Shown here: piece by piece, positions 15,877-23,614 of the stretch | How positions within the stretch are numbered: the stretch's first letter is position 1 | Layout: each line of letters opens with the position of its first letter | Source: Acidobacteriota bacterium | Lineage (GTDB): Bacteria > Acidobacteriota > Terriglobia > Bryobacterales > Bryobacteraceae | Assembly: GCA_016871015.1 (NCBI GenBank) | Contig: VFZX01000026.1 | Span: 1 to 38,202 of the forward strand | Length of the DNA stretch: 38,202 bases | Direction of reading: 5' to 3' | The notes under the pieces: model-generated | Database searches by the model: none | Told to the model about the DNA's origin: nothing | The model's input: the letters and a program-made list of their open reading frames with translations, nothing else | Position numbers and translations under genes: made by a program

Positions 15877-17142
15877 ATGCCCATGTCCCGGGACTTTGAG
15901 GCCCGGCTGCTTCCGGACCTTGAACGGATCGCCGCGCACTTCGGAACTCCCTTTCACATCTACGACGAGGCCGGAATTCTCGACACGGGCGAGCGGTTGA
16001 AGCTCGCGTTTTCGCGGGTCAAGGGATTCCGCGAGTACTTCGCGGTGAAAGCACTGCCGAATCCGCGGATTCTGCAATTGATGAAGGTGATGGGCTTCGG
16101 ATTCGATTGCGCTTCGATCCCCGAGTTGATGCTCGCACGCGGCCAGGGAGCGCGCGCCGGGGACATCATGTTCACGTCAAACAACACCAGCGCGGCCGAG
16201 TTTGACGAGGCGATTGATGGGGGCGGCTGTATCCTGAACCTGGACGACATCAGCCTGATCGACAAGGTCCCGGAGATGCCGGAGCTGGTGTGCTTCCGCC
16301 TCAACCCGGGCCCTGAAGTCGCAGGCAACAAGATTATCGGGGAGCCGGAGAAGGCGAAGTTCGGGCTGACGGTGGACCAATACGTGGACGCCTACCGTAC
16401 CGCGCGGGAACGGGGAGCTTCGCGCTTCGGCCTGCACACGATGGTAGTCTCAAACCAGCGCGACTACCGGCATATTCTCGACACCACGCGCCGCATGCTC
16501 CTCTGGGCCGGAAAGCTCGATGATGTGCTGGGGATCCAGCCCGAGTTTATCAATATCGGTGGAGGCTTCGGGATTCCGTACGGGCCGGCGGAAACGCCGC
16601 TGGATATCGCCGCGCTCGGGGAGGGAGTCGCGGACGCAGTGGACCAATTCGCGGCCCGGCGCGGCTACCGTCCGAAGATCTACACGGAGAGCGGCCGCTA
16701 CATCACCGGTCCGCATGGGGTGTTGGTCACACGCGCCATCAACCGCAAGGAGACCTACCGGATCTACGTCGGAGCCGACGCCTGCATGTCCGCGCTCATG
16801 CGGCCCGGAATGTACCCCGACACCTACCACCACATCTCCGTTCCTGGCCGGACCCCGGAGGACGGCGTGGAATGCGTCGATGTCACAGGGTCCCTGTGCG
16901 AGAACAACGACAAGTTCGCCGTACAACGCACGCTTCCGCGGATCGAGGATGGCGACCTGCTCGTGATCCACGATACAGGCGCGCATGGCCACTCGATGGG
17001 ATTTACCTACAACGGACGGCTGCGGCCCAAGGAACTCCTTCTGCGGTCGACCGGAAGTGTCGAGGTCATCCGGCGCGCGGAGACGCCGGATGATTATTTC
17101 GCCACGCTTCAGTTCGATCCGTGGATCCTGTCCAAGGCCTGA
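15877..17142 (+). CDS. lysA: Diaminopimelate decarboxylase (PLP, fold III)
   Basis: 421 residues. Lys58 in EYFAVKALPNP is the predicted pyridoxal-phosphate Schiff-base lysine. INIGGGFGIPYG is the glycine-rich phosphate loop, TGSLCENNDKF carries the catalytic Cys of the C-terminal domain, and GAHGHSMGFTYNGRLRP is the subfamily signature near the C-terminus. The enzyme converts meso-diaminopimelate to lysine in the cytosol, the last step of lysine synthesis. The start could be ATG 15877 or the in-frame ATG 15883. It is convergent with the next gene with 2 bp between stops. A related fold III amino-acid decarboxylase cannot be fully excluded. Confidence 0.85.
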   Translation: MPMSRDFEARLLPDLERIAAHFGTPFHIYDEAGILDTGERLKLAFSRVKGFREYFAVKALPNPRILQLMKVMGFGFDCASIPELMLARGQGARAGDIMFTSNNTSAAEFDEAIDGGGCILNLDDISLIDKVPEMPELVCFRLNPGPEVAGNKIIGEPEKAKFGLTVDQYVDAYRTARERGASRFGLHTMVVSNQRDYRHILDTTRRMLLWAGKLDDVLGIQPEFINIGGGFGIPYGPAETPLDIAALGEGVADAVDQFAARRGYRPKIYTESGRYITGPHGVLVTRAINRKETYRIYVGADACMSALMRPGMYPDTYHHISVPGRTPEDGVECVDVTGSLCENNDKFAVQRTLPRIEDGDLLVIHDTGAHGHSMGFTYNGRLRPKELLLRSTGSVEVIRRAETPDDYFATLQFDPWILSKA

Positions 17143-17144
17143 AG

Positions 17145-17588
17145 CTAGAAGAACACCATCGACGCCGTGCCCTTGAGGGCAGCGACTTTGTAGCTCTGAA
17201 CCTGTCCCTGAACCAGTCCGGGGCCGCCAATCGACGTTTTCGACGCGGTCGTGATGCCGATCGTCACGATCCTCGCCTTGTTTTTCGGCGGCAGGTTGAC
17301 TTGCGGAACCACCAGGGTGAAGGTCACTGTGCGGAGATCGGGAATGAACTCGATGTCCACCGTCACCAGCGTGCCGATCCCGGTTGACTGGGTCCGGATC
17401 TGGTCGCCCATGAAGCTGAGCATCGTCCGGCCCTTCTTGTAGTTGAAAAGGGGCTTACCGCTGATGCTCGACGTGGAATAGCTGACAGTGAGATTGCCCC
17501 CCTGCAGTTCGTACAGGTTGGGTTCGTTTTGCTGCGGCTGGGGAGCAGCGGCAGGCGCCTCGACGGCGGCTTTCTTTTTGGATGCCAT
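17145..17588 (-). CDS. Conserved-looking protein of unknown function
   Basis: 147 residues, family not recognised. The N-terminus is a low-complexity Lys/Ala/Pro/Gln stretch (about 1-21) without a signal peptide. The rest is predicted beta-rich (LTVSYSTSSISGKPLFNYKKG; TVDIEFIPDLRTVTFTLVVP). GAGG lies 4 nt before ATG 17588. It ends 2 bp from the lysA stop and lies 53 bp downstream of the bactofilin-like gene, perhaps in the same transcript. Confidence 0.72.
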   Translation of the reverse strand: MASKKKAAVEAPAAAPQPQQNEPNLYELQGGNLTVSYSTSSISGKPLFNYKKGRTMLSFMGDQIRTQSTGIGTLVTVDIEFIPDLRTVTFTLVVPQVNLPPKNKARIVTIGITTASKTSIGGPGLVQGQVQSYKVAALKGTASMVFF

Positions 17589-17641
17589 AGTGCCTCAGGA
17601 TACGATAGTACACCCAATGGCGGATGTTTGGAAGGAAAAAA

Positions 17642-18664
17642 TCAACCTTCCGCGAGAAGGAGTTCCAACCCGCCTTCGATGGCAGGCTCGGCGCCCACCA
17701 CGCGGCCGGCCGCGGCCAATTGGCCGCGCACGACGACGTTGGGTTCAAGGATCAGGTCCTGCCGGGCTTCGGCCCGGACCAGCCCCGACGGGTTGACCCC
17801 GCGGACTCCCTGCGACAAACGCACCGTCCGGTCGCCGCGAAGCTCCGCCTCGAACACGCAGTCCCGCTCGAGGATCAGCTCCGCGCGCGCCGTCAGATTG
17901 CCCTTGCAGATGGATCCAGCGCCGATGCGCATCGTGTCGCCAGTCTTGACGTCGTCTCCCAACAGGCTTCCAGCCGGACATTGGAACGAGCCTCGAACGA
18001 CCAGCTTGCTGTGCAAGTAGACCGGCACCGGAAGGGCGAGGCTGCCGTCATACACCCAGGTCTCAGCCCCGAGCGGGATCAGCTTTTCCAACTTGAATCC
18101 GCGCACGCAGCCCAGTTCGGGAAGCTCGCCGCGTGAGGGCGGAGCAATCTCGATTGAATTCCGGGGATCGGCCAGTTCATGGAAGTCCGTCATCCGGCCG
18201 GTGGTGGTGATCTCAGGCGCAGTGAGCGAGCCCGCCCACGAATCGATCCCCACCTGGATCGCCTGTCCGGCAAGCGCCGCCTGCTGGACCACACTTCCGG
18301 GGCGCAGGTCGAGAATCCGGCCCGCTTCCGCCCAGCGCGCAACCACTGACCCGGGTCCGAGGATCAGGTCCCCCTCGACCGAAATGGCATCGAGCTGGCA
18401 GCCCTTTCCAACGTGGCAGTTGCCGGAGACGAACACCGGCCGGCGGAACTGGCATCCGGTACCTGTGTGGAAATCGCCGCGCGCCAACACGACGGAGTCG
18501 ATCGAGGTGCCATCGCGGCACAATGCATGGTCGGCAAGTAGTGCTTTGTGCTCCGCAAGTTGGATGGGCCGCGCCGTACCCGGCTGGCCGGGAGGAACGA
18601 GCGTCAGCCAAGCCCGCGCGTGGGACCGGAATGCCGAGTGGCTATGGGTGTCGAGGACCACCAA
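17642..18664 (-). CDS. Bactofilin-like / polymer-forming beta-helix protein
   Basis: 340 residues. Repeated short beta-strand/Gly turns (GTGCQFRRPVFVSGNCHVGK, LDAISVEGDLILGPGSVV, AELILERDCVFEAELRGD) point to a beta-helix related to bactofilins. A central segment (~150-200) interrupts the pattern. There is no signal peptide or TM. The start appears to be TTG at 18664, with AAGGT about 6 nt upstream; an in-frame stop lies just above at 18683-18685. Likely cytoskeletal or envelope-associated scaffold; this is inference from the repeat pattern. Confidence 0.72.
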   Translation of the reverse strand: MVVLDTHSHSAFRSHARAWLTLVPPGQPGTARPIQLAEHKALLADHALCRDGTSIDSVVLARGDFHTGTGCQFRRPVFVSGNCHVGKGCQLDAISVEGDLILGPGSVVARWAEAGRILDLRPGSVVQQAALAGQAIQVGIDSWAGSLTAPEITTTGRMTDFHELADPRNSIEIAPPSRGELPELGCVRGFKLEKLIPLGAETWVYDGSLALPVPVYLHSKLVVRGSFQCPAGSLLGDDVKTGDTMRIGAGSICKGNLTARAELILERDCVFEAELRGDRTVRLSQGVRGVNPSGLVRAEARQDLILEPNVVVRGQLAAAGRVVGAEPAIEGGLELLLAEG

Positions 18665-18716
18665 GTGACCTTCTGAGATTGTTCAATCGGCTGGTACCGA
18701 TGGATTCCTTAGGGTT

Positions 18717-18731
18717 GCCCCCAAAGGGGGC
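18717..18731. repeat. Short perfect hairpin
   Basis: GCCCCC-AAA-GGGGGC: a 6-bp all-GC stem with a 3-nt loop, 53 bp upstream of the bactofilin-like start. No T tract follows on either strand. Confidence 0.6.
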
Positions 18732-18779
18732 TGGCAAATTTCGGTTCGAATTCCTTGACACCATCGCCCCTTTCAGGTT

Positions 18780-18879
18780 ACCCCTATATGAAACGGCCGA
18801 TACGCGGGTTCTCGTTTCGTGCTCCTTGCCCACGGAGCGCAACTCCTCCGAGGAGAACCCGCCGGCCAGATTTTGGGGT
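18780..18879. repeat. Nested inverted repeats, possible structured RNA element
   Basis: GCGGGTTCTC (18804-18813) pairs with GAGAACCCGC (18853-18862). GGCCG (18795-18799) pairs with CGGCC (18863-18867), giving a 15-bp stem with one 4-nt bulge. Inside is a hairpin GTGCTCC/GGAGCGC (18819-18825 with 18834-18840, one wobble pair). ACCCC/GGGGT (18780-18784 with 18875-18879) can close the whole. It lies directly after the stop of the MocA gene and before the bactofilin-like gene on the minus strand, so it may act as a terminator, attenuator or mRNA stabiliser. There is no U tract. Confidence 0.6.
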
Positions 18880-20135
18880 CAAGCGCGTTCCGGAATGACG
18901 TAGGGAGCGCGGTAGCGGCGCGACAACAGCCGGTCGGCGTCGGAATCGTTGATGAAGCGCCCGGTTTCCGGGTTGTAGTGGATTTCGCGCCCCAGCCGGT
19001 AGGCGATATTGCCGAGGTGGCAAAGCGAGGTGGAGAGCGCGGTCTGCTCGATCTCGGCGTGGAGGAGTTTCGGGTCCCGCTTCCGGATCGCATCGACGAA
19101 ATTGGCGTAGTGATTGACCTCGGGCATCGGCTCGAACGCCGGTTCCGGCTCCTTGTTGCGGCCCATGGTGACGGCCACTTTGCCATCACCCTCGATGTGC
19201 ATGTGTCCTTTGCTGCCGAAGAAGTCCCAGGACATTCTTTCCGAGGTATAGAGCCCACGCAGCTCGGCGATGATCTCGCTGCCGTCAGCATAGGTCCAGG
19301 TAACGGTCTGAGTGTTGGGAGTCTCGGCCTGATCCTTGTAGCCGAATCTCCCGCCGGTTGAGTAGATCTTCACGGGCAGCCCCTTATTCATGCCCCAGCG
19401 GGAAATGTCGACGAGGTGGATCCCGTTGTTGCCGAGCTCGCCGTTGCCGAAATCCCAGAACCAGTGCCAGTTGTAGTGGACGAGATTCCCGTGGTAGTCC
19501 TGCATCTGGGCGGGACCGAGCCATAGATCCCAGTTGAGCCAGCTTGGCGGGGATTCGATTGGCTTGTAGCCGATGCTGTCGCGGCGCCCGGGGAAGATCC
19601 ACTTGGCCTGGTAGATGTCGCCGATCGCACCGTCGTGGAGCATCTTCATCGCCTTCCGGAACACGCCATAGGAGCGGCGCTGAGTTCCGCCTTGAACCAC
19701 CCGGTTGAGCTTGCGCGCGAACTCCACCAGCTTTTCGCTTTCGAAGAGGTTGTGCGAGACGGGCTTTTCGACGTAGACGTCCTTGCCCGCCTGCATCGCC
19801 CAGATGGCGGTGAGCGCGTGCCAGTGGTTGGTGGTGGCGATGGTGACCGCGTCAATGTTTTTGTCCTCGAACACGCGGCGCATGTCGGATTCAACCGCCG
19901 CGCGCTTGCCGGTGTTCTGCAGGACCCACTGGGCGGCCTTCTCCGCGCGGTTGCCGTCGGGGTCGACGACCGCGCCGATCTCGCAGTTGGTGACCTTCGA
20001 GAAGACCTTGAGGTGGTCGTTGCCACGGCCTCCCATGCCGATCACGGCGATGCGGACGCGGTCATTGGCCTGGCTCCACAGGTGCGAGGTGCCCATCATG
20101 CTGGCGGAAGCGCTGAGGAATTTGCGGCGATTCAT
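18879..20135 (-). CDS. Gfo/Idh/MocA family oxidoreductase, probably Tat-exported
   Basis: 418 residues from ATG 20135 (an in-frame ATG at 20150 is possible). The opening MNRRKFLSASASMMG resembles a twin-arginine signal. The Rossmann NAD(P) motif is VIGMGGRG, about 35 residues in, and VEKPVSHN carries the conserved catalytic-region Lys of the family. The C-terminal domain (WHWFWDFGNGELGNNGIHLVD) matches exported Gfo/Idh/MocA proteins of soil Acidobacteriota and Planctomycetes. Likely oxidises or reduces a sugar or inositol derivative. It is divergent from a lactonase-like gene 33 bp away, suggesting a shared sugar-acid pathway. Confidence 0.9.
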   Translation of the reverse strand: MNRRKFLSASASMMGTSHLWSQANDRVRIAVIGMGGRGNDHLKVFSKVTNCEIGAVVDPDGNRAEKAAQWVLQNTGKRAAVESDMRRVFEDKNIDAVTIATTNHWHALTAIWAMQAGKDVYVEKPVSHNLFESEKLVEFARKLNRVVQGGTQRRSYGVFRKAMKMLHDGAIGDIYQAKWIFPGRRDSIGYKPIESPPSWLNWDLWLGPAQMQDYHGNLVHYNWHWFWDFGNGELGNNGIHLVDISRWGMNKGLPVKIYSTGGRFGYKDQAETPNTQTVTWTYADGSEIIAELRGLYTSERMSWDFFGSKGHMHIEGDGKVAVTMGRNKEPEPAFEPMPEVNHYANFVDAIRKRDPKLLHAEIEQTALSTSLCHLGNIAYRLGREIHYNPETGRFINDSDADRLLSRRYRAPYVIPERA

Positions 20136-20156
20136 GGTGTGTGCTCTCACTGATGG

Positions 20157-20162
20157 TATAAC
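20157..20162 (+). promoter_or_regulatory. Possible -10 element of the lactonase-like gene
   Basis: TATAAC ends 6 nt before the GTG at 20169, consistent with a leaderless transcript. No -35 recognised. Confidence 0.35.
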
Positions 20163-20168
20163 AGCTTC

Positions 20169-21062
20169 GTGGGAAACTTTCTTCTATTCTTCGCGTTTTT
20201 GGGTTTGGCGGCCGCCGAGGAGCTTTGGACGGCCAAGCCGCTGACGCCGGCCGGGAGCTTCACGCCGGAGATCGAGGGTCCGGCGGTGGACCGGGCGGGC
20301 AACATCTTCGCGGTCAGCTACGAACGTAAGCCGACCATCGGCCGCGTCACGCCGGATGGCAAGGCCGAGGTGTTCCTTGAGTTCACGAATGGATCGCTCG
20401 GCAACGGGATCCGGTTTGACCGCAAAGGCCGGATGTACGTGGCCGACTACACCAACCACAACGTCCTTCTGGTCGACCCGAAGACGCGCAAGTTCCGCGT
20501 GTTCTCACACGATCCCACGATGAACCAGCCAAACGATCTGGCGATGGCGCCGGATGAAACCCTTTACGCAAGCGACCCGAATTGGAAAGACAGCACGGGC
20601 CAGATCTGGCACTTTGACCGTAAGGGGCGGGCGCGGAAGGTGGCCACCGGCATGGGAACCACCAATGGGATCGAGGTGAGCCCCGATGGTAAGAGGCTGT
20701 ACGTCAACGAGAGCGCGCAGCGGAAGGTCTGGGTGTTCGACATCGCGAGAGGACACCTGCTGGAGAACAAGCGTCTGTTGATTGAGTTCCCCGATCACGG
20801 ATTCGATGGCATGCGCGCCGACGTGGACGGCAACCTGTACATCACACGCTATGGCAAAGGAACAGTTGCGATCGTGTCGCCCGAAGGCAAGGTGATCCGT
20901 GAGGTTGGGGTGCTCGGAGCCCGGCCGAGCAACATCTGCTTCGGCGGGCCGGACGGGCGCACGGTGTACGTCACCGAGGTCGAGCACAAGCGGCTGGTGG
21001 AATTCCGCTCGGACCGGCCGGGGATCGAGTGGGCGAGATGGTCTAAGAGCCGGCGGCGCTAA
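20169..21062 (+). CDS. Secreted SMP-30/gluconolactonase-like beta-propeller protein
   Basis: 297 residues starting at GTG 20169 with a signal peptide (GNFLLFFAFLGLAAA). Repeated propeller blades carry the SMP-30 pattern: GPAVDRAGNIFAV, GNGIRFDRKGRMYVADY, PNDLAMAPDETLYASDP, TNGIEVSPDGKRLYVNES and FDGMRADVDGNLYITRYG, including the acidic and Asn metal ligands. Likely hydrolyses a sugar lactone in the periplasm. It is divergent from the MocA oxidoreductase, which could supply the lactone. The 3' end overlaps the DHp gene by 20 bp, tail to tail. Confidence 0.9.
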   Translation: MGNFLLFFAFLGLAAAEELWTAKPLTPAGSFTPEIEGPAVDRAGNIFAVSYERKPTIGRVTPDGKAEVFLEFTNGSLGNGIRFDRKGRMYVADYTNHNVLLVDPKTRKFRVFSHDPTMNQPNDLAMAPDETLYASDPNWKDSTGQIWHFDRKGRARKVATGMGTTNGIEVSPDGKRLYVNESAQRKVWVFDIARGHLLENKRLLIEFPDHGFDGMRADVDGNLYITRYGKGTVAIVSPEGKVIREVGVLGARPSNICFGGPDGRTVYVTEVEHKRLVEFRSDRPGIEWARWSKSRRR

Positions 21063-21234
21063 GGCGGTCGACCTTGGACTTCAGCTCCTGGCCGCACAGC
21101 TGAATTTTCTCCAGGTAGCCACGCTGGCGCGGTGTGAGTTTCGCCGAGTCGCGTAGAAGGAGTTCGGTAAAGCCGAGCAGCCCGAGGAGCGGACCTCGAA
21201 GGTCATGCGTGATCGTGCGCAGGTCCGGATTCAT
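21043..21234 (-). CDS. Stand-alone HisKA (DHp) domain protein, 63 residues
   Basis: The whole protein is a histidine-kinase dimerisation and phosphoacceptor domain. The H-box is HDLRGPL with His10, preceded by LRTIT. The first helix runs on through LLGLLGFTELLLRD and the second helix (residues ~34-61) covers TPRQRGYLEKIQLCGQELKS. There is no sensor, no ATP-binding N/G box domain and no TM. ATG 21234 overlaps the stop of the sigma-54 regulator (ATGA at 21231-21234), with GGGAAG about 3 nt upstream. Could receive or donate phosphate to the neighbouring receiver domains, or dimerise with a full kinase encoded elsewhere. A deletion remnant is possible, but the domain ends cleanly. Confidence 0.82.
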   Translation of the reverse strand: MNPDLRTITHDLRGPLLGLLGFTELLLRDSAKLTPRQRGYLEKIQLCGQELKSKVDRLSAAGS

Positions 21235-22526
21235 GGCTTCCCGTGATTGAACTCCGCGAGGCGGCGGTACAGGGTCGCGCGGCTGATGCCGAGCCTCCTG
21301 GCCGCTTCCATGCGGTCTGAGTCGGCTTCAGCCAGCACTCGCTCGATCAGCTTTCGCTCGGCGTGTTTGACGTTGTCAGGCTGCGCGGCTCCGGGACTGT
21401 GGACTGAAGCTGGGAGGTCGGAGACTCCGATCCGGCAATCCTGCGCCACCATGCACGCATACATGATTGCGCTGCGCAGCTCACGCACGTTGCCTGGCCA
21501 AGAGTGAGCGCGTAGCGCTGCCTCCGCTTCCGGAGTTAAGCCTTCGATCCGCCGGCCTGTCTCAGCGCGGCCCTCCGCAACGAAATGCTGGACCAGCAGG
21601 GGCAGGTCTTCGATACGGTCAGCGAGCGCTGGCAGGCGGATCTCTACTGTCGCGAGCCGGTAGAAGAGATCATCACGGAAAAGTCCGCGCCCTACCGCGG
21701 CACGCAGCTCCCGGTTGGTGCCCGCAATCACCCGGACCTCGACAGCCCGGCTGGCAACTGAACCGACGGGACGAACCGCGCGCTCTTCAATCGCGCGCAG
21801 GAGCTTGGCCTGAAGGTGTAGGGGAAGCTCGCCAACTTCGTCCAGGAAAAGTACTCCGCCATTGGCGGCCTCCATCAAGCCGCGCTTGTCGCGCGTGGCT
21901 CCAGTAAACGCACCGCGGACGTGTCCGAACAGTTCACTCTCAAACAGGGTCTCCTGTACAGCGGCGCAGTTGACCGCAACGTACGGGCCACGCGCCGAGG
22001 GACTCAACCCGTGCAGCCGCCGCGCGAACAGCTCTTTTCCAGATCCCGTCGGACCTGCCAGCAGCACGTTCCGGAAGTGCGGCGCCACAAGCGAGGTGAG
22101 AGACAGTGCGGACTTGATTGCTGCGCTCTCTCCGATAATGCACGCCGCGGGCGGCACCGGCTCATAGAGGATTCTGGTTACGGCGGATTGAACCCTTTCA
22201 ATCGGGAATGGCTTCGCCAGATAGTCGACCGCTCCGCGGCGGATGGCTTCGACCGCCGCTTCAGCCGAATCGTAACCGGTCATCAGGACGAGTTGGGTCG
22301 CCGGCGCCGCGGACCGGATTCCGTCAAACAAGGACCATCCGTTGACCCCAGGCATTCGCCAATCGAGCAGAGTGATTCCGGGTTGCAGGCGCTGCGCCAA
22401 TTCAATCGCCACGCCGGCATCGCGCGCCGTGGAAATCTTCACCGGTGAGGATTGCAACGCAGCTCGGATAAACGCCAGACACAGGGAGTCATCGTCAACG
22501 GCGAGGAGGCGGAGTGAATGTCCCAA
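21231..22526 (-). CDS. Sigma-54-dependent response regulator, NtrC family
   Basis: 431 residues. Receiver domain (1-~120): acidic pocket D11-D13, phosphoacceptor Asp55 in LLDWRMPG, Thr83 and Lys105. AAA+ domain: Walker A GPTGSGKE (158-165), the sigma-54 contact loop GAFTGA (205-210) and Walker B GGVLFLDE (223-230). The C-terminal Fis-type helix-turn-helix is MEAARRLGISRATLYRRLAE. All motifs for ATP-driven opening of sigma-54 promoters are intact. The start is read as TTG 22526, since MGHSLRLLAVDD gives a normal receiver N-terminus; no ATG fits. TATTAT lies 7 nt upstream. It is coupled to the DHp gene. Confidence 0.94.
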   Translation of the reverse strand: MGHSLRLLAVDDDSLCLAFIRAALQSSPVKISTARDAGVAIELAQRLQPGITLLDWRMPGVNGWSLFDGIRSAAPATQLVLMTGYDSAEAAVEAIRRGAVDYLAKPFPIERVQSAVTRILYEPVPPAACIIGESAAIKSALSLTSLVAPHFRNVLLAGPTGSGKELFARRLHGLSPSARGPYVAVNCAAVQETLFESELFGHVRGAFTGATRDKRGLMEAANGGVLFLDEVGELPLHLQAKLLRAIEERAVRPVGSVASRAVEVRVIAGTNRELRAAVGRGLFRDDLFYRLATVEIRLPALADRIEDLPLLVQHFVAEGRAETGRRIEGLTPEAEAALRAHSWPGNVRELRSAIMYACMVAQDCRIGVSDLPASVHSPGAAQPDNVKHAERKLIERVLAEADSDRMEAARRLGISRATLYRRLAEFNHGKP

Positions 22527-22528
22527 GT

Positions 22529-22543
22529 CCGCTATAATAGCGG
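22529..22543. promoter_or_regulatory. Palindromic operator overlapping divergent -10 elements
   Basis: CCGCTAT-A-ATAGCGG, perfect 7-bp arms with a single central base. It contains TATAAT on the plus strand (22533-22538) and TATTAT on the minus strand (22539-22534). A regulator bound here would control both the sigma-54 regulator/DHp unit and the HU-like/NarL unit. TTACAT, 18 bp upstream of TATTAT on the minus strand, is a weak -35 candidate. Confidence 0.55.
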
Positions 22544-22570
22544 ATTCTTCTCAATTAATGTAAGACTTTT

Positions 22571-22583
22571 TCTCATTTTGAGA
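22571..22583. promoter_or_regulatory. Inverted repeat in the divergent intergenic region
   Basis: TCTCA-TTT-TGAGA, perfect 5-bp arms within an AT-rich stretch; a related half site TCTCAATTA occurs at 22549. Possible protein-binding site, for example for the HU/IHF-like protein or a response regulator. Confidence 0.4.
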
Positions 22584-22668
22584 CCCTATCGGCAGTCGGC
22601 CGTAGTGGATGTCCTCGATTTTTCAACGATCACTTAGGTGGAACACGGATTGCACATCAACCTGCCGG

Positions 22669-22950
22669 ATGACGAAGATCGATCTCGTGCGGGAAGTGTC
22701 ACGGGTCTGCGAGCTTCCGTTCCGCGAGTCGGGCACGATCGTTCAAACGATTCTCGATGCAGTCGCTCAGAGCGTTCTCAGCGGTGGGACTGTTGAGGTG
22801 AGAGGGTTCGGAACGTTCTGGGTTCACACGCGGCGGGCACGGAGGAGTATGAACCCGAAGACCAGGGTCCGGGTCCAGGTGCCGGAGAAGAAAATAGCGC
22901 GATTCCGCGCCTCGAATCTGCTACTGGAGTCGCTCAATCACAATGAGTGA
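22669..22950 (+). CDS. HU/IHF family DNA-binding protein
   Basis: 93 residues starting MTKIDLVREVS, typical for the family. The beta-arm core is intact (VEVRGFGTFWVHTRRARRS), followed by MNPKT, where Pro inserts into the minor groove, and VPEKKIARFRASNLL. An in-frame ATG at 22609 would add 20 residues unlike the family. It bends DNA. Divergent from a sigma-54 activator, it could provide the looping that such activators need. The stop overlaps the NarL gene start (8 bp, ATGAGTGA). Confidence 0.9.
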   Translation: MTKIDLVREVSRVCELPFRESGTIVQTILDAVAQSVLSGGTVEVRGFGTFWVHTRRARRSMNPKTRVRVQVPEKKIARFRASNLLLESLNHNE

Positions 22951-23614
22951 ACTGATTCGAGTCATGGTGGTTGAGGACCATGAGGTGGTCCGCGCGGGTT
23001 TGTGCGCGCTGATTGAGGCCGAGCCGGGGCTGGCGGTTGTGGGTACGGCCGGGCGGGCGGAGGAGGGCCTGGCCTTGGCCGCCAGTATCAGGCCCGATGT
23101 GATCCTGTTGGATCTGACCCTTCCCGGAATGAGCGGGATGGCCGCGATCGGAGCATTCCTGCGTTCGGTTCCATCGGCGGGCATCCTGGTGCTGTCGGGC
23201 CACCAGGATGATCAACACGTGTCTGGCGCGCTGACTGCCGGAGCTCGCGGGTACGTGGTGAAGGCCGATTCGCTCAGCGAGCTGATCCACGCGATCCGAT
23301 GTGTCGGCGGCGGCGGAACCTATTTGAGCAGCCCGTTGACCCAGTGGTTTGCCGCGAAGTTGCGCGCGGGAAAGAATCCGTCCCAGCCGCGGATCAATCA
23401 ACTGGGAATGAGGGAACGGCAAGTGCTCCAACTGGTGGCGCGCGGAATGACGAGCAAGGAGGTCGCGAGCGAACTCTCCCTGCAGACCGAGACCATCCGG
23501 ACCTACCGGAAGACTCTGATGCGCAAGCTTGGTGTGACCAACCTTGCGGCGCTGACACGAGTGGCCGTGGAAGAGGGGCTGGTGGAGTCCGGCGAGGCGG
23601 AGCGGCTGGCTTAG
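22943..23614 (+). CDS. NarL/FixJ-type response regulator
   Basis: 223 residues. The receiver has acidic residues E11-D12, phosphoacceptor Asp57 in VILLDLTLPG, and Lys112-region GYVVKADS. The C-terminal LuxR helix-turn-helix is MRERQVLQLVARGMTSKEVA ... TIRTYRKTLMRKLGV. It binds DNA as a phospho-activated dimer. It overlaps the HU-like gene and shares its last bases with the convergent HAD gene (stop codons overlap at 23611-23614). No cognate histidine kinase with a catalytic domain is nearby. Confidence 0.94.
   Translation: MSELIRVMVVEDHEVVRAGLCALIEAEPGLAVVGTAGRAEEGLALAASIRPDVILLDLTLPGMSGMAAIGAFLRSVPSAGILVLSGHQDDQHVSGALTAGARGYVVKADSLSELIHAIRCVGGGGTYLSSPLTQWFAAKLRAGKNPSQPRINQLGMRERQVLQLVARGMTSKEVASELSLQTETIRTYRKTLMRKLGVTNLAALTRVAVEEGLVESGEAERLA

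Noticed and set aside
18717-18731. Hairpin as a rho-independent terminator
   Set aside because: Stem is GC-rich but no T tract follows on either strand.
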